A DNA stretch of 64,000 bases, taken from NCBI GenBank assembly GCA_009667805.1, contig CM019069.1, forward strand, positions 61,869,422 to 61,933,421. Direction: 5' to 3'. How positions within the stretch are numbered: position 1 is the stretch's first letter; every line of letters begins with the position of its first letter. This document shows, one piece after another, positions 1 to 64,000 of this stretch. This DNA comes from Leptobrachium leishanense (Eukaryota > Chordata > Amphibia > Anura > Megophryidae). The position numbers and the translations under genes are program-made. Under the pieces are notes generated by a model. The model had not been told where the DNA came from, did not search any database, and was given only the letters and a program-made list of their open reading frames with translations.

Positions 1-81
1 AGCCCGATATCTTTACATTATCGATAGTATTAATTGCTTTCTGCATTCAGTGTTTTATATATAATGGAATAATAAGCTTAC

Positions 82-61037
<60,956 letters not shown>

Positions 61038-61149
61038 CTGCAAAAGTTTGAGAAAATGGTTTGGATGAAGCCAGGAAAATTACATATAACCCAATAACAG
61101 CAAGCCTCGCAGCACTTGATACATGATTCCCCTATAACAAGCTGACTAT

Positions 61150-62055
61150 CAGGGTTATTCAAAGACAATCGAAAAGTCACTGCACTTTCGGTGACTTTTC
61201 GTTCTCTTCAATTCAGTGCGATTCGGCGATCCCATTTCGGCGACCCTGCGGTGTATTCAGAAAGCACCACAGGGCCGTCGTAGTAGAGGGAAAAGCTGCC
61301 GTAAACCCGACGAACACTCACCGCAAAACCCGGCGAATGCACAACGAAACCCACAAAAACATCTGGATTAACCCCGCCGAAACACACCAGAGGAACCCGA
61401 GCAACCACCAATCACAGCGCAGAGCAGCTGCCGGAAAAAGCCGACACCGCAGACGAATCGAGTGAAAACATTAAAAAACAGTACGCTTGAGTGTTTGAAA
61501 AGTGAAACACTGTTTGCAAAAAAACTACAGAACGAAAGTGTCTGAAATTTACATATAAGATCCAATGAATGATAATAAAAAGGGGTATTGCAGAAAAAAC
61601 TAATTAAAAAAAAACGGAAAACAAATTCTTGCAAAAAATCCCGAAAAATGCCTTAAAGATCCTAAAAAATCTATAAATAAAGAAACTTTTTACTGCAGAA
61701 TATTATAATAAATGGTTTATTAGATATAGGATTAAAACGGGAATATTTTTAACATTGGAGCCTATGGGATTCGCCTGATTAAACCTGTCGAATGAAACCA
61801 CCGAACAGCAGGGCAATTCGGCAACTTTTCACTGCTGGTTTTTGTTCTCTAAATAGACGAAGCATTGCTTCTCTATGGGGATTTCACTGCCCTCGAACAG
61901 GCAACGAACAGGCACCGTATGTGCAGGCAATTTGCCAACATTTGGCTAACTGCCTGCTCTCTGAATAGCCGAATGGCCAGGAAAGGTAACCGAACGCTGA
62001 ATTTCAGAGTTCGGTTACCTTTCGCCAGCAATTCGGAGCTCTTTGAATAACCCAG
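61150..62055. mobile_element. TTCG-rich element, second intact copy
   Basis: Ends cagggttattcaaag / ctttgaataacccag. The interior matches 52203-53198 almost throughout (ggtgacttttcgttctcttcaattc; cgaacaggcaccgtatgtgcag) but lacks the inserted short repeat. Gives a reference for the unrearranged element. Confidence 0.78.
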
Positions 62056-62399
62056 TAAATTTTGGGGTATATGTCCAAATGCAAGTCTATTAATAGGCTA
62101 TGATTGCTTATGAACAAACCAATTGTTTACCTTTTGGATGATTGTTTTTTTTAAAAAAATTGCGTGCATCATGTACGCTTTAAATTACTGGAATAAAAAT
62201 TAATCTTTACTTAATAGGTTTATAAGGTTTATAATCCCCCCAAAAAAATCATTAGTGAAGCATCATTGTTCACATTATAATTGAAATGTGAACAATAGTG
62301 CTGCATTTAAAAAAATAAAAAAGCACGTTTTTAATTTTTTATAAATTATTTGTTTTATTATTATTACACTTTAAATTTATTTGTAACATGATCATGTTT

Positions 62400-63025
62400 G
62401 GTATCATTCGAAAGGTCATGATCAGACCTTTCAAACGATACCCTACATGAGCTGCCACCGATCAGGAGATAAAGGGGTTCAATGAATCCCCCTATCTCCA
62501 CCATGGGATTTCCTTAGGAAATCCCTTGGCAGCTAGGGGTTACCTAGTTAACTGAAGTCGTGTCACGCCCGAGGAAGTCAGTGGACATGGGGAGTCCCGG
62601 AGGTGGGGCTGCCATCCACCAGAAAAAGGCTGTCATCTGGAACCGATGGGTTCTGGATCACGGCCTTTAGCAGCAAGGGGTTAATGCCATACATCCCTGG
62701 AAAGGCCAGGCTGTGACCTTTTCAGGGATGCCTGGCATTAGAGGGATCCAAAGGACCCCCCCCCTTCAGGCTCTGCTCCTGCTCCGTCGGGGGGGCGCCT
62801 GAAACTGACATCCTCGCACCCGGCGCGATGACGTCAGTGCGCCGGGAGGAGTCAAAACCGCCAATCTGACTCCTCGGATGTCAGATCAGCGAGGGAGCTG
62901 CCAGAGGAGGTGAGTATCGGCCGCAGGGGGGGCTGCAGACGCCGCAGACGTACTGTTAAGTCCTGCGGCGTTAAAGCCCGCCTAATGCAGGACGTAATGG
63001 TACGTCCTGTGGCGTTAAGGGGTTA
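62400..63025. repeat. GC-rich dispersed repeat ending in aaggggttaa
   Basis: GC-rich stretch with gcagacgccgcagacgtactgttaag, then repeated gtacgtcctg(t/c)ggcgttaa, next to AT-rich sequence. The left part resembles 42,375-42,480 (tttggtatcattc...gagataaagggg). Ends unclear. Confidence 0.45.
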
Positions 63026-63699
63026 AAAGTCACGTCTTGTACGTTAGACTAAACAAATTGCTCAGTCTGACATCCTATGATGAGCATACAAAGTGCTGTA
63101 ATTGATATTGTTATAAGGAACAGCAGCCAGGACGTATAAAAGGAGCAATACTACTGCCTTATTTTACTGACCTTCTCATTTCCCGCGCTGCGAGCAAGGC
63201 CAGTGTTTTATACATGGTTATATTATTCATAAAACACAACGGGCTAAAATACAAGTCAATTTTTTTTCAGTTTTAGTTAAAATTCTCAGGAAGATCTACA
63301 GTAACAGGTTCACATTTCTATTTTTTAGACTTTTAAACAAGGATAGTATACCCCATAGAATATATAACCACAAAGGTTTGGATAATAAAATGTAAAAAAA
63401 AATTAGGATGGTCATAAATGATTGAAACTTACATGTTTTTGTTCTAGCATTCTGCCAGGAAATAATAATGTATACATATAATAATGATATATTATCTGCC
63501 AAGTCTTCTGAAAATAAGGATATATACAATTTGTCTGGGTCCTACAATAAACATTACTTCAAATCGCGTTTAAATGTGATGAGCACAAAACAGTCAAAGT
63601 GGGCTGAGCACAGATGGGTGTAATGGCTCAGCAGTGAAGGGGTTAAGTGTTGAGTTTGGAGACTCCAGTGCCCTGCCTTTTTGCGAGACTGGCTAAAGG

Positions 63700-64000
63700 G
63701 AGGCCTCTAAGATACATAAAAATAATTTGCAGAAAAATCACTTAAAGAGACTTCCAAACTGAAAAGAGATTGGCCACAATTTAGAGGGTCAAGTCTGGAG
63801 AAAACCAAGCAACACTCATCACCTTAACAATAACATCAACTGAAGCATGGTGGTAGAAGCATCATGCTCGAAGCAGTTTTCAGCAGAAGGGACTGGGAGA
63901 CTGGTCAGGGCTGATGGAATGCAGCAGAATACAGGGGTCTTTAATGAAACTCTGGACCATGCTCGACAATGCAGACTGGGCCACAGGTTCACCCTCCAAC
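63700..64000 (+). pseudogene. Decayed Tc1-type transposase fragment, cut by window edge
   Basis: tgaagcatggtggtagaagcatcatgct corresponds to the KHGGGSIM region, and ctgggccacaggttcaccctccaac to the LGxRFTxQ stretch before the second catalytic Asp. No open frame remains. The rest would lie past 64,000. Confidence 0.6.

Noticed and set aside
63160..63200. ATGAGAAG|GTCAGT as a possible exon 1 with donor
   Set aside because: The coding stretch is too short and has no similarity to the family N-terminus.
63425..63460. Donor-like AAACAT|GTAAGT on the minus strand
   Set aside because: The upstream frame has no family similarity and the phase does not suit exon 2.

Overview
This is a vertebrate nuclear window, most likely from an amphibian (probably a frog). 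Coding sequence is broken into short exons with GT-AG introns. The repeat mix is Tc1/mariner DNA transposons, L1-like and L2-like LINEs, a GIY-YIG Penelope-like element, hAT-type MITEs, a tRNA-derived SINE and TTCG/CGAA-rich MITEs. Nothing bacterial or phage-like is present. The species call is inference from repeat content and gene type; no species marker was recognised.

Host gene: one gene accounts for all host coding sequence recognised. It lies on the minus strand and runs from about 61,037 down to 82, leaving the window at the left edge. Twenty-three exons encode about 868 consecutive residues of a molybdo-flavoenzyme of the aldehyde oxidase / xanthine dehydrogenase family. All exons have canonical splice sites and the phases join without a break. 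They cover the N-terminal [2Fe-2S] domain, the second [2Fe-2S] domain, the linker, the FAD domain and the first part of the molybdenum domain. Closest remembered similarity throughout is to aldehyde oxidase (AOX), and the xanthine-dehydrogenase substrate Glu after GGAFGGK is replaced by Ile. Exon 1 was not found and may lie beyond 64,000. The C-terminal exons lie to the left of position 1.

Layout, left to right. 1-2.3 kb: exons 24-22 with a 1.15-kb palindrome carrying two hammerhead-ribozyme-like cores. 2.9-13.6 kb: an intact Tc1 transposon, a second Tc1 split by a nearly full-length L1-like LINE, then an L2 LINE. 14-20.6 kb: exons 21-19 with a SINE and MITEs. 20.9-23.4 kb: a tandem-repeat element with a third hammerhead-like core and a nested hAT MITE. 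24.8-28.9 kb: exons 18-15 and an LTR-like element with a 70-bp minisatellite. 29-35.9 kb: an inverted composite Penelope-like element with one target duplication around the whole unit and a Tc1 nested inside. 36.7-46.3 kb: exons 14-8 with LINE, SINE, hAT and MITE pieces. 46.5-48.6 kb: a decayed Tc1 next to a TTCG-rich MITE. 48.6-52.1 kb: exons 7-4, with an LTR-like element ending 40 bp from exon 6. 52.2-57 kb: a recent rearrangement of the form A-B-inverted A-B. 57.1-61 kb: exon 3, an L1 fragment, MITEs, an L2 fragment and exon 2. 61-64 kb: repeats and a Tc1 fragment cut by the window edge.

The gene and the mobile elements are not functionally linked as far as the sequence shows; the elements sit in introns. 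The strongest unusual signals are the three hammerhead-like motifs, the Penelope composite, the A-B-A'-B rearrangement and the intact Tc1 transposase.
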